A DNA stretch of 64,000 nucleotides from Paragyromitra xinjiangensis (Eukaryota > Ascomycota > Pezizomycetes > Pezizales > Discinaceae): the NCBI GenBank assembly GCA_038503065.1, contig JBCAMK010000002.1, positions 2,170,001 through 2,234,000 on the forward strand. Reading direction: 5' to 3'. A program made the translations under genes and the position numbers. Each line of letters starts with the position of its first letter. Position 1 is the stretch's first letter. Of the stretch, positions 1 to 11,228 are shown piece after piece. The notes under the pieces are model-generated. The model was given only the letters and a program-made list of their open reading frames with translations. It made no database searches and was not told the origin of the DNA.

Positions 1-17
1 TAGTAGAGTTGAAAATA

Positions 18-186
18 CAGCTGTACCTTGCTATAGCGAACCTTCACATAGCGAATCCCTCGCTGTAGCGAATTGATTCAGCCACAGCTTTTTTCCCTTC
101 CACAGTGCTACTCCGTAGGTATTGAATTTGCTATATCAAGCGAATTTTGGTGGATTATGCAGGTTCGGTATAGCAAGGTACGACCA
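18..186. mobile_element. pogo/Tc1-like MITE, copy 1 (degenerate right end)
   Basis: The left terminus reads CAGCTGTACCTTGC and is preceded by TA. The right end carries the inverted match GGTTCGGTATAGCAAGGTAC and then decays, with TA at 187-188. The interior is about 120 bp, AT-rich, without coding capacity, and closely resembles copy 2 at 702-887. CAG...CTG ends with TA target duplications are typical of the Tc1/mariner-pogo superfamily. No transposase lies in the window, so the element would depend on one elsewhere. Confidence 0.75.
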
Positions 187-701
187 TACGTTAAACACGG
201 TGCAAGCCAGGAAGGCACGAAAGCACCTAAAACGCGGGAAAGCATAGTAGGCTAAGGCTATTCCTAAAAGAGCGACACGCAAGGATGACGGAAATGAATC
301 AAAAGTTATCCCTAATTTGGCGCGATAGCTATCTGGGTAGGGTTTAGTTACGGGTACCCGTAGACGAGACTAGTGATCCAATTTTTCTTTCGGGTCGTTA
401 GGTTTAAGCACGGGTGGAATTTTTGTTCTTCATTGGCCTACATGTAGGCATAGGAAATACTTTTACTTGCCCTACGCAACTTATGACAGTGTGTTTGAGA
501 GTGCCATAACCAAGGTAGTCGTAAGTGCTTAACGGAAAAATCTAGCTTGCCATGGAGGCTAGATGCAGCGAGTGATATTCCATAGTGCCGGATCGGGAAT
601 CCACGAGTGTTTGCCACCCATACCAGAACCCTAGAGTTTCAATCCTAATTAGGTCAGGGTGTCTGCGTATTCGGATATGGATACTCACTCAGTAGTGTCT
701 A

Positions 702-887
702 CAGTCGTACCTTGCTATACCGAACCTTCGCATACCGAATTTTTTGCTGTAACGAATGGATTCGGCCAGACCTTTTTTTTCTTTCACAACGCTACTCTAT
801 AAGTATTGAATTTGCTGTAATGAATAGTTTGCTATATCGAACGAATTTCAGTGGATTGTGCAGGTTCGGCACAGCAAGGTACGGCTG
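702..887. mobile_element. pogo/Tc1-like MITE, copy 2 (intact ends)
   Basis: This is a 186-bp element with about 26-bp terminal inverted repeats. They begin CAGTCGTACCTTGCTATACC on the left and, read from the right end, CAGCCGTACCTTGCTGTGCC. TA dinucleotides at 700-701 and 888-889 form the expected target duplication. The interior has no coding potential. It shares its termini and much of its interior with copy 1, so this is a family with at least two members within 900 bp. Confidence 0.85.
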
Positions 888-1252
888 TATGCCTAGATTG
901 TTTGAAATATACGCACGTTATCTAGTCTGTTTGACTCAATTTCTCCTCTAGGCCTTCTCTCCCCGTGCTCTTGTCTTCTCTACATAACACCAACTATCGC
1001 ACTGTGAAATGGTGGATACCCCAGCTATAGTTGAGAGCACGATACTGGCAATTTTATCCATGTGGTTCTGCCCAATGCAACCAACTCGCAAATTCGCATC
1101 ATACATAAAATTTAATCATCATTAGAAATAAAATCCCTCCTCTAAGAGATCTTAAATAATTCCTCTATGCTATAGGTATACCGCCGTCCAAAAAAAAGTC
1201 TTCGCCGCACCACACCAGTTCACTCGCTCTACAATTACTCCACACTAGCACA

Positions 1253-2927
1253 TCACAACTTCGCCTTCTCTTTAAATGCTGGACTAACCAACGCATCATA
1301 TGCAAAGCTTGCTAATGAATCGCTTGCCGTGGAAACAGTATGTGTAAACAACCCTCTCGTATCAACCATAGATGGGTTCAGATCCTCGACTTTGTTAGCG
1401 CCGATTAAACGCATATTCATTACGAACTCATCCTGAAATGTACAGTTAATTTCAAGTCTCAGCCATAGAAGTACAAGGGGGAAAGTTGAACATACTTTCA
1501 ACAACTGCATAGCTCTATTAGCTCCCTTCTCCCCATACGCGCTCATCGCATACAAGAACGGCCTTCCAATACCCACCCCTTTCGCACCAAGACAAAGCGC
1601 CTTAATGATATCCGTCGCTCTCCTAATCCCACCATCGATATAAACCTCAATCTTATTCTCCAATCCCCTCTTCTTCAGCTCCGGCATCACCTCCGCGAGT
1701 ACTTCAATCCCCGAGGGTGCGGTATCTAGCTGTCGTCCACCGTGATTTGACAATACTACACCGGCAACACCATATTCGACTGCTGTGAGCACGTCTTCAA
1801 TCCGTTGTACGCCTTTAAGCACAATCGGCATCTTGGTAATGGATTGGAAATACGGAATGTCTTTCCACGAGAGAGAGGGGTCGATAAAAGAAGATATTGC
1901 ACGTGCGGCACCTTGAGAACGGTCGACATCGTCATTATCAACTTTTTGAACATTCGTGCCGACGTCATCGAATTTCGAGCGCATGTCTGTCAAACAAGGT
2001 TGGTATTAGGTCTCGCTTTCGAGGGAGCCACGGGAAAGTACCTTTTTCTCGTCGGCCAAGCTGAGGCGCATCTACAGTTATAAACAGTCCCTTGCAGCCA
2101 CGCTTTTCAGCATGCTCTACTATCCGCCGTGTCACATCTCGGTTCTTATTTACATATAGCTGCAGCCACTGGACCTGGTCCCCCTTTTTCGCATCAACAA
2201 TCTCATCAAAGCTACATGATGCCAGCGTCGGGATCATCTGGATCACATCATGTTTTGCAGCCGCCCTCGTCAACACCACCTCCCCCTCTGGATTCCCAAG
2301 CTTTCCGAGCGCCGTCGCAGTAACATAAAATGGGATACTGCACTTATCGCCGAGCATAGTTGTACTTGTATCCACATGTTCCACGTCGACGAGGATCCGT
2401 GGACGGAACCAGATCTTGTGGAACGCGGAGTGGTTCTCGCGCATGGTGATTTCGTCGTCTGCACCGGAGGAGTAGTAGGCCCATGCAGTGCGCTTCATGA
2501 CCTGTTTTGCAACGGCCTCGAAGTCAACGAGATTGTAGCATTGTTCAAGAATAGGCATGTTTGCGATTCGTTCCTGGCGGGCAGCTTCTTCAGGGTCATC
2601 AGCTTTAGCTTCAGTCTGCACAGTAGTCATGTCGACGGGGCCGAGGTGCTTGGATTCGTCCAGGTACTATAGGAGGTATATTAGCTCAGAAACGTGGAAT
2701 TTGCGCGGGGAGAGAAATGGGCGAACCTTATCGAGAGTATCCGGGGGGTGGATAGGGTCGAATTCTTCTGTAGCATCCTTTCCTGCGTACTTTAAGATGA
2801 TTTTTGAGCCGCCCGGGTGCTCAGGAAGAAACTCAGTCACGTCATAAGCTTTGCCGTGGACGATTACCCAACAAGAGTCCTTGTTGTTGTGTTTTGCCAC
2901 ATCTTGACCGGTCAATTTAGCGTGCAT
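1253..2927 (-). CDS. L-lactate dehydrogenase (cytochrome), flavocytochrome b2 type
   Basis: FMN- and heme-dependent 2-hydroxyacid dehydrogenase, by family L-lactate to pyruvate with electrons passed to cytochrome c. Four exons (2727-2927, 2042-2666, 1496-1986, 1253-1432) encode 498 aa. Residues 1-80 form a cytochrome b5 domain with heme motif HPGG (37-40) and a second histidine near 60. The rest is an FMN-dependent TIM barrel with MPIVLKGV (lysine near 333) and the catalytic SNHGGRQLD (His near 357). Yeast Cyb2 has a mitochondrial presequence, but this model starts directly at the b5 domain. The frame stays open upstream but has no ATG, so a cytosolic or otherwise targeted form is possible unless a 5' exon was missed. 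Other b2-like hydroxyacid oxidases cannot be excluded. Confidence 0.9.
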
Positions 2928-4185
2928 GATTGTCCTTTCGTGTGCAATTGCGATTGACGAGCTGGAATAAAGACGAAGAACAAAGAGAATGGAGTGGAGT
3001 GAGGTGGAAAAGAAGCAAGAAGATCGACTTTGCGTACACCTCTTTGTATCGTTCGGGCTCGGCGTAATGGGAGGCGAGATGTGGGGTCCAAGAAAACGCC
3101 CGGCTTGACCCCGGCTTGACCCCGGCACTCGGCTTGAGCCTCAAAGCCCTATAACCCGACTGTCGGTATTGTTTAGTGGGGAACATCTCACGGCATATTC
3201 CACAGCAGAAGGGCATAAGTTACCCGCAAGAAACATCAGATGGAGTTGTATTGAATCCCATGGCAAAAATAGCTCAAAAAAGAAAGAATTTTTTGGAGAA
3301 AGAAATGCAAAAGCAAGCAACACAGTGCACAGCAACGAATGATTTCAGATGCCAGAGACCATAGGATCGTGTGCCGATTCCTAAAGTTGTTTCAGGATGA
3401 AGATGATTTCATGATTGTGATCGTTCTAGTGATTGAAACAGCGTAACTAGCATGCCCAGAAGAACCTGCAATTTCAATTAACTGAGATTCGCCTCCTAGC
3501 CTTGAGCCATAAAATATAAAATATAAAATAAATGATATCTCTTCCTCCTGGCGCACGAACCAACTATGTTGCCACTTTAGATAAAATGACCCCATGCAAC
3601 TATCGTTTCGGGACCTGTTTCAGGGTCATTGGGGCTGGGTTGTCGGACAGACAAATAGCAATGTTCAGCTAGATCGATTCCCAGACAGAGGCAAGCACAG
3701 ACCGGAGAGGACTGTGGCTCAGGTCTCATTTGCAATGTGGAGAACGTGGAGATGACTGGTCGTTCGGGCCGTCGATGATGTCGGTATGCATGGCTGCGGC
3801 GCCTTATGTCGTACAGATAAACGGTAGTGCTCTTGGATCAAACACTATGCGTTCAACCAGTCACTAGCGCAGCCGCCTTCCCTTTCCCAAACACCTCTTC
3901 GTCCCGACTCACCACTGATTCTCCCCTCCCCCTCCAGTTACAAAGTGTATTGTACTTATCACTCCCTTTCTCCGGAGCCAGAAGCTCATACTCCCTCTCC
4001 TCCCCTGACGGACCCCCTAAGCAGCCCTACCCTCCCAATCCACTCCTTTAGGCGTTCCCTTTGTTTTCTCCCTGTTCTGTTATTTCCGTTGTTTATCTAC
4101 CTATCTGCAGCTCAGTCGCTCAACCGACCGCTGCTGTCTCCATCCCTCGTCGCCCGTTGTCTGTCGCCGCAGCACATAATATACC
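2928..4185. other. Divergent intergenic region (LDH / Rab)
   Basis: This is the shared upstream region of the lactate dehydrogenase (minus) and the Rab GTPase (plus). The 300 bp before the Rab start are strongly pyrimidine-rich (about 3880-4160), as is common before fungal transcription starts. I see no supported coding exon, RNA gene or repeat. Confidence 0.5.
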
Positions 4186-5422
4186 ATGAATCAAGATCGT
4201 TCAGATATGAGTCTCGAGGCGAAGCTAGTGGTACTAGGCACTCAAGGTGGGTTTGGTCTGGTTTATACGCTTAGATATCTGCGCGCGCATCCATCTGAGA
4301 ACCTGAGGGAGATGGAGAGCTTTCGGGCTGAGAAAGTTGTCATGATAGCTAACGCCATATGTCAACAGGCGTGGGCAAGACTTCCCTCGTCGTCAGGTAT
4401 GCAGTACCCTGGTCCCTGTATCTGCGCACACTATTAACTTAAAACAGATATGTTAAGAACACCTTCGATCCTGCCTCGGCTTCCACTATAGGTGCAAGTT
4501 TCCTTGCCAAGAAGGTGGTTGTGGATGATTGTCTCGTGCGACTCCAAGTGAGCCCTTTCCCTCCTCAGGATCATTCCGTCTCGTCCTTAATGGCGTGAAC
4601 TATAACTAATCTTACGGCATCTCGATAGATATGGGTGAATATATCATTTCTTCGTCTATACCTACCAACGCCGTTCTAATCACTTTAAAATTGCTTAGGA
4701 CACCGCCGGACAAGAACGCTACCGATCCATCTCTAAACTCTACTACCGTTCTGCCAACTGCGGCATCCTTTGCTATGACATCACCTCTGAGGCTTCGTTC
4801 CTCGCAATGCATTCATGGTATGCCCCACCCTCCTTCTCTCCCTTCTTTCTCCCTTTTTCCTTTTTAGTTTTCGCTCTCAGGTCTCTTTCTTTCTTTTTTT
4901 TCCTCTGCCAACTTAAACAAAACTCCCACTCGATGCTACTTCTAAAGGCTTCTCGAACTTAAGAAGAACGTAAACAACGAAAACATTATCATCCACATCG
5001 TTGGCACGAAAGCCGACCTCGTTAACGCTGATCCATCGAAACGGGAAGTTCCGTTCGAGCGATGCGTCGCATATGCTGCCGAGCATTTGGGGGATGACGA
5101 AGCGGCAAGCTGGGTTGGCATGGATACATGTCACGAGATTTCTGCTAGGGATGATCAAGGTCAGTCTCCAAGCGTTTTTTGGTCGTAGTTTGAGCAACTT
5201 TCCCTACACGCAATATATTAACCTCTCCCAAAAACAGGAGTCGACGAAGTCTTCCAAGTAATTGCCCGAAAACTCGTCGAGCGTCGTGCCGAAATCGAGC
5301 GAGAAAGGATCTATGGTCCTGGCGGCGGAGAATATGGCGTGAAAGACGGTGGTGGTAGAGATCTGAGAGTAGATGCATCAGATCCGAATGAGAAGAACAA
5401 GAGGGGGGGGAAGTGCTGTTAG
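4186..5422 (+). CDS. Rab-family small GTPase
   Basis: Membrane-traffic GTPase, probably endosomal (Rab5/21/22-like), anchored by C-terminal prenylation. Seven exons (4186-4246, 4369-4396, 4448-4547, 4629-4634, 4699-4817, 4948-5159, 5238-5422) encode 236 aa. The G motifs are present: GTQGVGKTS (P-loop), STIGASF (switch I threonine), IWDTAGQE (switch II), TKAD (G4, with T where many Rabs have N) and SAR (G5). The protein ends in KCC, the double-cysteine geranylgeranylation signal. Exon 4 is only 6 nt and supplies just Ile-Trp of the IWDTAGQE motif; without it the switch II motif is broken. The exact Rab subfamily cannot be fixed by eye. Confidence 0.9.
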
Positions 5423-7520
5423 ATATGACCGACAAACCACGATTAACGACATTATTACCTTCTATATCCCCTTGTCGCCTAACGAGTTTTCTTTGCTTTC
5501 GTTTTTGAGCTATTCCTACTTTGAACAGTCCACCTGCATTGTCTTTATACCCCGTTGTGTCTGTAGTGTTGTGGTGTTATGAAATGTTATGTCATAGGTG
5601 TTCTATGGCTTTTTTGTTTGCGCCTGATATTTTTGTATTCTTTCTTGCGCAACTGGTACAGCGGTTTGGGTTTTATCACAACAATATCACCGAGAGGTGT
5701 TGTGTCCAACTCTCATAAATATTTAGATCGTTGAATGAGACGTAAGCTTTTATTGTGGCTGAAGCTTCGGGATTTTACGCTCAATTTGCGTCACGAAGTA
5801 TCACTCGCTGAGGGAAAATAGGAGAATCACGTGCGGATCCCCCAGAACACCCGACCAACCCGAGGTGGGAATCTGATGCCAACTACCATCAAGGGAGCTA
5901 TGTTGAATCGGCCGCTATCTTCCTATAAAAGGAACGATCCAGAAAATAAATACACACCAAAGAAGTTGGTGGGGGTGGTGTAAAGGTAGAGCTAAGGAGC
6001 AGAAACCACCATATCTTCGATATCGCTGAGTCACTCATACTAACACTCATACTAACACACTCATACTAACAGCCAACTAGATAGATGATAGACCTGGTCT
6101 GAAGGCTGGTTGATTTCCCATCTACACTTACCCGGGAAGCCCCACAACCAGGATCGATTTCATTCTAGGAATCGCCCTGCTGAGGAAAGTCAGCGTGTGA
6201 GGTTGGGAATTCGGGCGTTCCACGCATGAAGAACTAGGAGGATTTTGTCAGGACCACCTACAATACAGAACGGACCTCTTACGAGCGGCCGCCTCGCTTA
6301 TGCCCAAGAGAAGGCTTTGTAGGCCGAAGCCCCATCCTGAGAACCGCCCGATAGAAATTTCGGATGTTAATGGTAAAGTGGATTATCTGTTTGTGGATTG
6401 AGCAGTGTAGGCCGGTGGCGGTTATGGAGTTGGCGAAAGTAAAACTAGGGCGGCACAAGTAAGAAAAATCATATCACCGTTTCTTCTTCCCTATTCGCGA
6501 GACATCTTAGCACACATTAACTAGCAACACAGGCGACTAGTCTCGCGCCTAGCCCCATACTGTGCGACTTTCTACATGATAATTTTAATGATGAATTTAC
6601 TACTGTCGCTGCTGTAGTTGCAATTTCTGCACCGTCATTGCTACTACTGTCGCTGCTGGTGAAAGTGATAGTACGATTTCCTTAGGCTCACCAAGTATAG
6701 GAAAATGTAGGCTTTAAGGCATATTCTGTGGCTAAGGACCTTGAAAAAGGATTATTCCCTGCCCACGGACCGAGAGAAATCATTCCATCGATGGTTGGAA
6801 GAACGACTCTACAGGATTCTTGCCCCAGAGCGCGAGCACGCCGGCCAATAGCTGACATATGAAGGCCCTGTAACCTCTGATTGAGACATTGGGACTCTTT
6901 ATCTTGGGGGTCAAGCCTGTTATAGATATTAGGGGGACCTGCGAGCCTGAAATGGCAGTATGGCAGTTGTAACATTGGGGCACGTAGGGAGGAATAGAAG
7001 GCTCGATTGCTCGATTGCTGGGTGGGCAGCATGGCCCCATACTCATGTAATAACTCTCTCGGGTACCCGAGTGCCCGGATCCCTGTCTTTCAATCATTTC
7101 CGACCCCGAAGCCACGCCCCGTATCAGGAAGCATCCCCAACAACGGCCATAACCCGAACGCGAGCGATTATCCATGATAATTACGGAATGAAGTGGCGAG
7201 CCAAACTTTTAGATGAACTCCAACTACACTTTGGGTGCGGTCACGGATAGGGTCGTAAAACTTTGATTATGGCCCTCTAAATGGGTTTGCTTGCCTCGAA
7301 CCAGCCTCTGGAATGGCTTGGTGGTGTGAACGCAAGAAACACACTAAGCCTAATTGGGGTTGATTCGAGACAATGGGTTTACAGATCTCTACGTAAATCG
7401 TCCTGCTAGCCAGTAAGTCATGCTTGTGATTTATAATAAATTTCTACAACCAGAGCCTCGTATCCAAAGAAAATATCATATCATCCAAAAGAGAGTCTAT
7501 CCCAAATATTACGTGCTATC
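5423..7520. other. Convergent intergenic region with unexplained TATA-preceded stretch
   Basis: About 2.1 kb between the 3' ends of the Rab and FGGY kinase genes. No supported ORF. A clean TATA box (5924-5930) precedes about 450 bp containing a tight hairpin (ATATC-TTC-GATAT, 6011-6023), three copies of ACTCATACTAAC-like repeats (about 6033-6071) and short G/C-rich segments reminiscent of a structured RNA (see findings). A 17-bp direct repeat around ACTACTGTCGCTGCTG occurs at about 6599-6615 and 6641-6658. Confidence 0.4.
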
Positions 7521-9743
7521 TTAAGCCTTCCAGTCGCCGATAGCATCATTGATGGTTTTCCTATACACCTGCTGTGCTTTCGCCATTTCAAGGAAGATCT
7601 AGGCTATTTGTCAGAGGAAACAAAGTACCGCAGATTGAAGAGAAGTTACTAAACCTACCTTATACTTCGCATTCAATAATTTCTTTTCATATTCGTTGGT
7701 CGTGGGCACTATGATGGTTCCTGGCTTACTCATTTTGTCCATGATAGCCCACAAGCCCTCTGTCTCGCCCTTATCATTCACGCTTGCTGCCTTCGCACCG
7801 AGCATTGCAGCGCCAAGGACTACTGCAGCATCAATATATCTCGGGATCGATACAGGATAGCCTGTTGCATCCGCAATGAGATGCATCAGAAGCTTATTCT
7901 TGCATTGTCCCCCGCTCATGAAGATGCTCGTAATACTATGACCGCTGTTGTTGAGAGCCTCGATAATGTGTCGAGTCTGCTGAGCAATGAACTCCATCGC
8001 GGCAAAGTACTGAAGCGCTAAATCGTCAATACTAGAGTCCATACTCAGTCCGACGATGGCTCCACGCATTTCCGAGTCAGCAATTGGGGAACGGTTGCCG
8101 TGCTTGTCGCCATAAAAGAAAAGATGGCGTGCGAGATAGGTGATTGTTGGAGCATTTTCAGCCTGACGCATTGATTCGAGATGTGCATTAAGATAATCGA
8201 AGATGTTTGAACGGGCGGCTTTTGCAGCTCCCAAGGCCTCAGTGTAGGATGGGTGGGTTGTAAGGACGTTATGAAGAAGACTTCCGGTAGAGGACTGACC
8301 ACCCTCTGCCATCCAAAAACCGGGTAGGAGAACATCACGGTATGGTCCCCTACAGGTGTGCCCTTCATTAGTTTCTATATTTCATGTCTGGAAGAATAGT
8401 CCCCTAAGAATACACAGCATTTTCTGTGCGGAACTTTGACTTACCATACCCCTGGCACAAATACAGCTTCTTTGGACATCACCAGGTGACATGTACTTGT
8501 ACCAGCCACAGCTGCAAGGCGCTTGAAACATTGTTCGATGTCACTCTTCCCATGATCTTGGTCCAACAGTTCCTCATCCATTTTCACCTTCGCACCAACG
8601 GTTCCGATCCAGCCGGCATACGCATCAATGACACCACTGCCGATCTTAGTACCAGCCTTGAGGCCGAGCTCTTTTGCAGCTTTCTCACTCAGCTCCCCGA
8701 CAAGCTCCCCCGCCGAAAGCATTGTCCCATTCTGTCCATTATCACATCGTTAGCGCTATTTGCTCTTGGTTCGGGCTTCCAGATACGACCAGCTACGAAA
8801 TAAATAAATGAGAGAACTGCATCATACTTCACCGTGGACGCCACCCATCCTCCTAAAGTTATCTTCTGAAAGCTCTGGCAATCCAATGGCGTTTAAGAAG
8901 TCGTCCTGCCACCCCTTGACGCTCCCATCAACACCAACTGGCACGAAGCCCTGCTTGCAGACAGCGCTGCAGAAAGACCTCGTTTCTTTCCCAGTCGCCA
9001 GGTGCGTCAGGACATCTGCGAGATCGTAGAATTTACACTTATCGAAGAGTTCCTTCGGCATGTTGTTTTTCAGCCAGAGGACCTTTGGGATTTCCATCTC
9101 AATGGACATGGAACCGCCAACATATCGGAGTAGTTTGTGGTTTGTAGCATTGATTTTGGCGGTTTCTTTGACAGGACGCTGAATTGACGTTATTCATCAG
9201 TAGATGATTCCCCAACCCAGGACATATAATAAATCGCCAGAGTTGCTGAATTTTTCTTACATGATCCATCCATACTAGTACGGATTAGCCTGAATCCTAG
9301 AAATCAAACCTTGAGAATAGTATCTAGAACATACAAATGACATTTCTTGCCTTCTCAGTAAAATCAGGCCCAGCCACAGAGATAGGCTCATTTGAATCCT
9401 CAGACATTACTGCCAATGAGCAAGTAGCATCGAAACCAATTCCTTTGACACCTTCTGGGGCTACACCCGACTTTTCGAGGACGAGGTGGCTGCAGTAACA
9501 GATTGCAGACCAGATGTCGTCAGTCGATTGTTCCTGCGTCAACGAAAGTTAACCAACGGCATTTTATTACAGGGTCAAACTAGCTCAGCCAGTCAGGTCA
9601 CATACATAGTAATTTGCCCTCGGATTCCAGGTCCGGATCTCCTTTGACTCGACGGCTTTTATTTCTCCGGTATGGTCGATAATACAGACTCGGGCGCTCC
9701 CAGTCCCGACATCGACGCCGAGGAAATAACTTGAGGGGCCCAT
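7521..9743 (-). CDS. FGGY-family carbohydrate kinase (D-ribulokinase-like)
   Basis: ATP-dependent sugar kinase of the FGGY family. The closest known group is yeast YDR109C and human FGGY, which phosphorylate D-ribulose. Seven exons (9606-9743, 9335-9533, 9261-9274, 8828-9178, 8445-8731, 7659-8349, 7521-7598) encode 585 aa. The N-terminal lobe has GVDVGTGSAR (ATP phosphate loop) and GIGFDATCSL. The C-terminal lobe has IGSGVIDAYAGWIGTV, IFMSGGQCKN and VVLGAAMLGA, the adenosine-binding part. Exon 3 is only 14 nt and codes for the rest of Leu plus Trp-Met-Asp-His; the frame and the conserved ILWMDHR segment require it. Length fits the family. It is convergent with the Rab gene. Substrate assignment is by family only. 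Confidence 0.9.
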
Positions 9744-11228
9744 AGCAATGGCAGTTTTTATATAGTAGAAAGGGGACTTGACCGATAAATTACCGTTACA
9801 GATGGGAAGGTTGAAGTGAGGATGTTTTTTCTTTCTCGAGCTGCAATGGCAGTAGATAAATATCACAGAAGAAGCAACTATGTAAACATGATACGCAGAG
9901 AAAAACACAAGAAAACATGCTGTACGCAGACCATCGTGTAGATTGTGTGTGTCGACAGAGCGGGGTGAAGTACAGCTTCAATGGATAAATCCAGATGACC
10001 AGCTTCCGAGGTTGTGGAGTAGGTACCTTCACATATACGGAATGATGCGTAAATACCTTTCTCCTCTAGGTATCGGAAAAACAACCGAAGCCAAAGCAGA
10101 AGCAGATGTCATCCCCAGGCCAGAAAGGAAACAACTGCGGGGAAATTTCGGTGATGGATGTGGAGATTGAATGTGAGGGGACGGCATCGGTGAATGGTCC
10201 GACCTCTCGTAGAGCCTCCATCATTATATTATCCCGATCACAGCGACGGCGGAAGGAAAGAAGCAAAGCACATCAAGGCACGGTGATCATCTACCAACCC
10301 AATGCTCTTCCAGTGCCTTGGAGCCGGCTGGACGAAAGCTTTACCCCTGCAGAAGCAGCTTGACCAATTGATGTTCAACACCCCGGGAAACATGTACTCT
10401 ACTTGCGGAGGCGAAATATCTACCGACACCATGCCAACACATCGTGAAAAAATCTCTGAAAATTTTCCACTGAGACGAGACAATCCCCCTCGCTACGTGA
10501 AGAAAATAATTAGGGGGTTGAGAATCGCCTGTAGCAAAACAACCGATGCAGTAAGTCTCTGACACGGTCAACATCGGAAGCCCAACATACATTACAGTCA
10601 GACTCTCACAAGGCATGAAGCTGTATTTTATTCTAGATTAAATCAAACACCCCAAAGAACCCTAGCCCTGGAGCCGGAGGTCAGGCCGTAGTTGTCAAAT
10701 TAGGCGCAGGTACCCAAAAGAAACGCCGATAACATCTCACCATCTCATCTCATCTCTCATCCACACGCAGTCTGGTCTAAAATCCCAGAAACAAAAGCCA
10801 CGACTGCACTAGTTTAGATTCGAACTAAATCGTGTTACTGTGTTCCATCTATAGAAACAGTGCTTATTTTATCTTCAGCTGGGGGAACGAAAAGAAATCG
10901 CGGGAAAAAGTTGTGCATCAGATACTCAAGCGTGTTGGATTTGATTCGCTAGAACAGAAATAAAGATATTCGCACCCCAAGAATACATCAAAGCGAACGA
11001 CAAAGTAAAATGATCAAACCCCTTCTAACACCGTAAGAAAAACCCCCATGGGAAAACGGGAGACTCTCCGAGTTTCCTCCCCATTTTTCCTTTTCATGAT
11101 TTTTTTGTTGGATGAAACCACATCCATCCCACTCCCATACAAAGAAAAGGCATTAAAGATCAACGTAAGTTAAGGAAATAGACAAAAGACACCGACTATT
11201 AACTAAACCCAGTTCCAAATCAAAAAAT
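9744..11228. other. Intergenic, FGGY kinase promoter side and hacA 3' flank
   Basis: About 1.5 kb. It holds the upstream region of the FGGY kinase and the 3' flank of hacA, both minus-strand genes. Short open frames exist on both strands, but none shows family resemblance or coherent splicing. A CATCTCATCTCATCTCTCAT microrepeat lies near 10735-10760. Confidence 0.45.

Larger units (their letters stand above)
1..1252. other. Intergenic, MITE-bearing, no gene seen
   Basis: No open frame here resembles a protein family or has convincing splice structure. The stretch is marked by two related short inverted-repeat elements (18-186 and 702-887, listed separately). Between them lies about 500 bp of unremarkable sequence. 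The last 250 bp are the 3' flank of the lactate dehydrogenase gene, which ends at 1253 on the minus strand. Confidence 0.6.
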
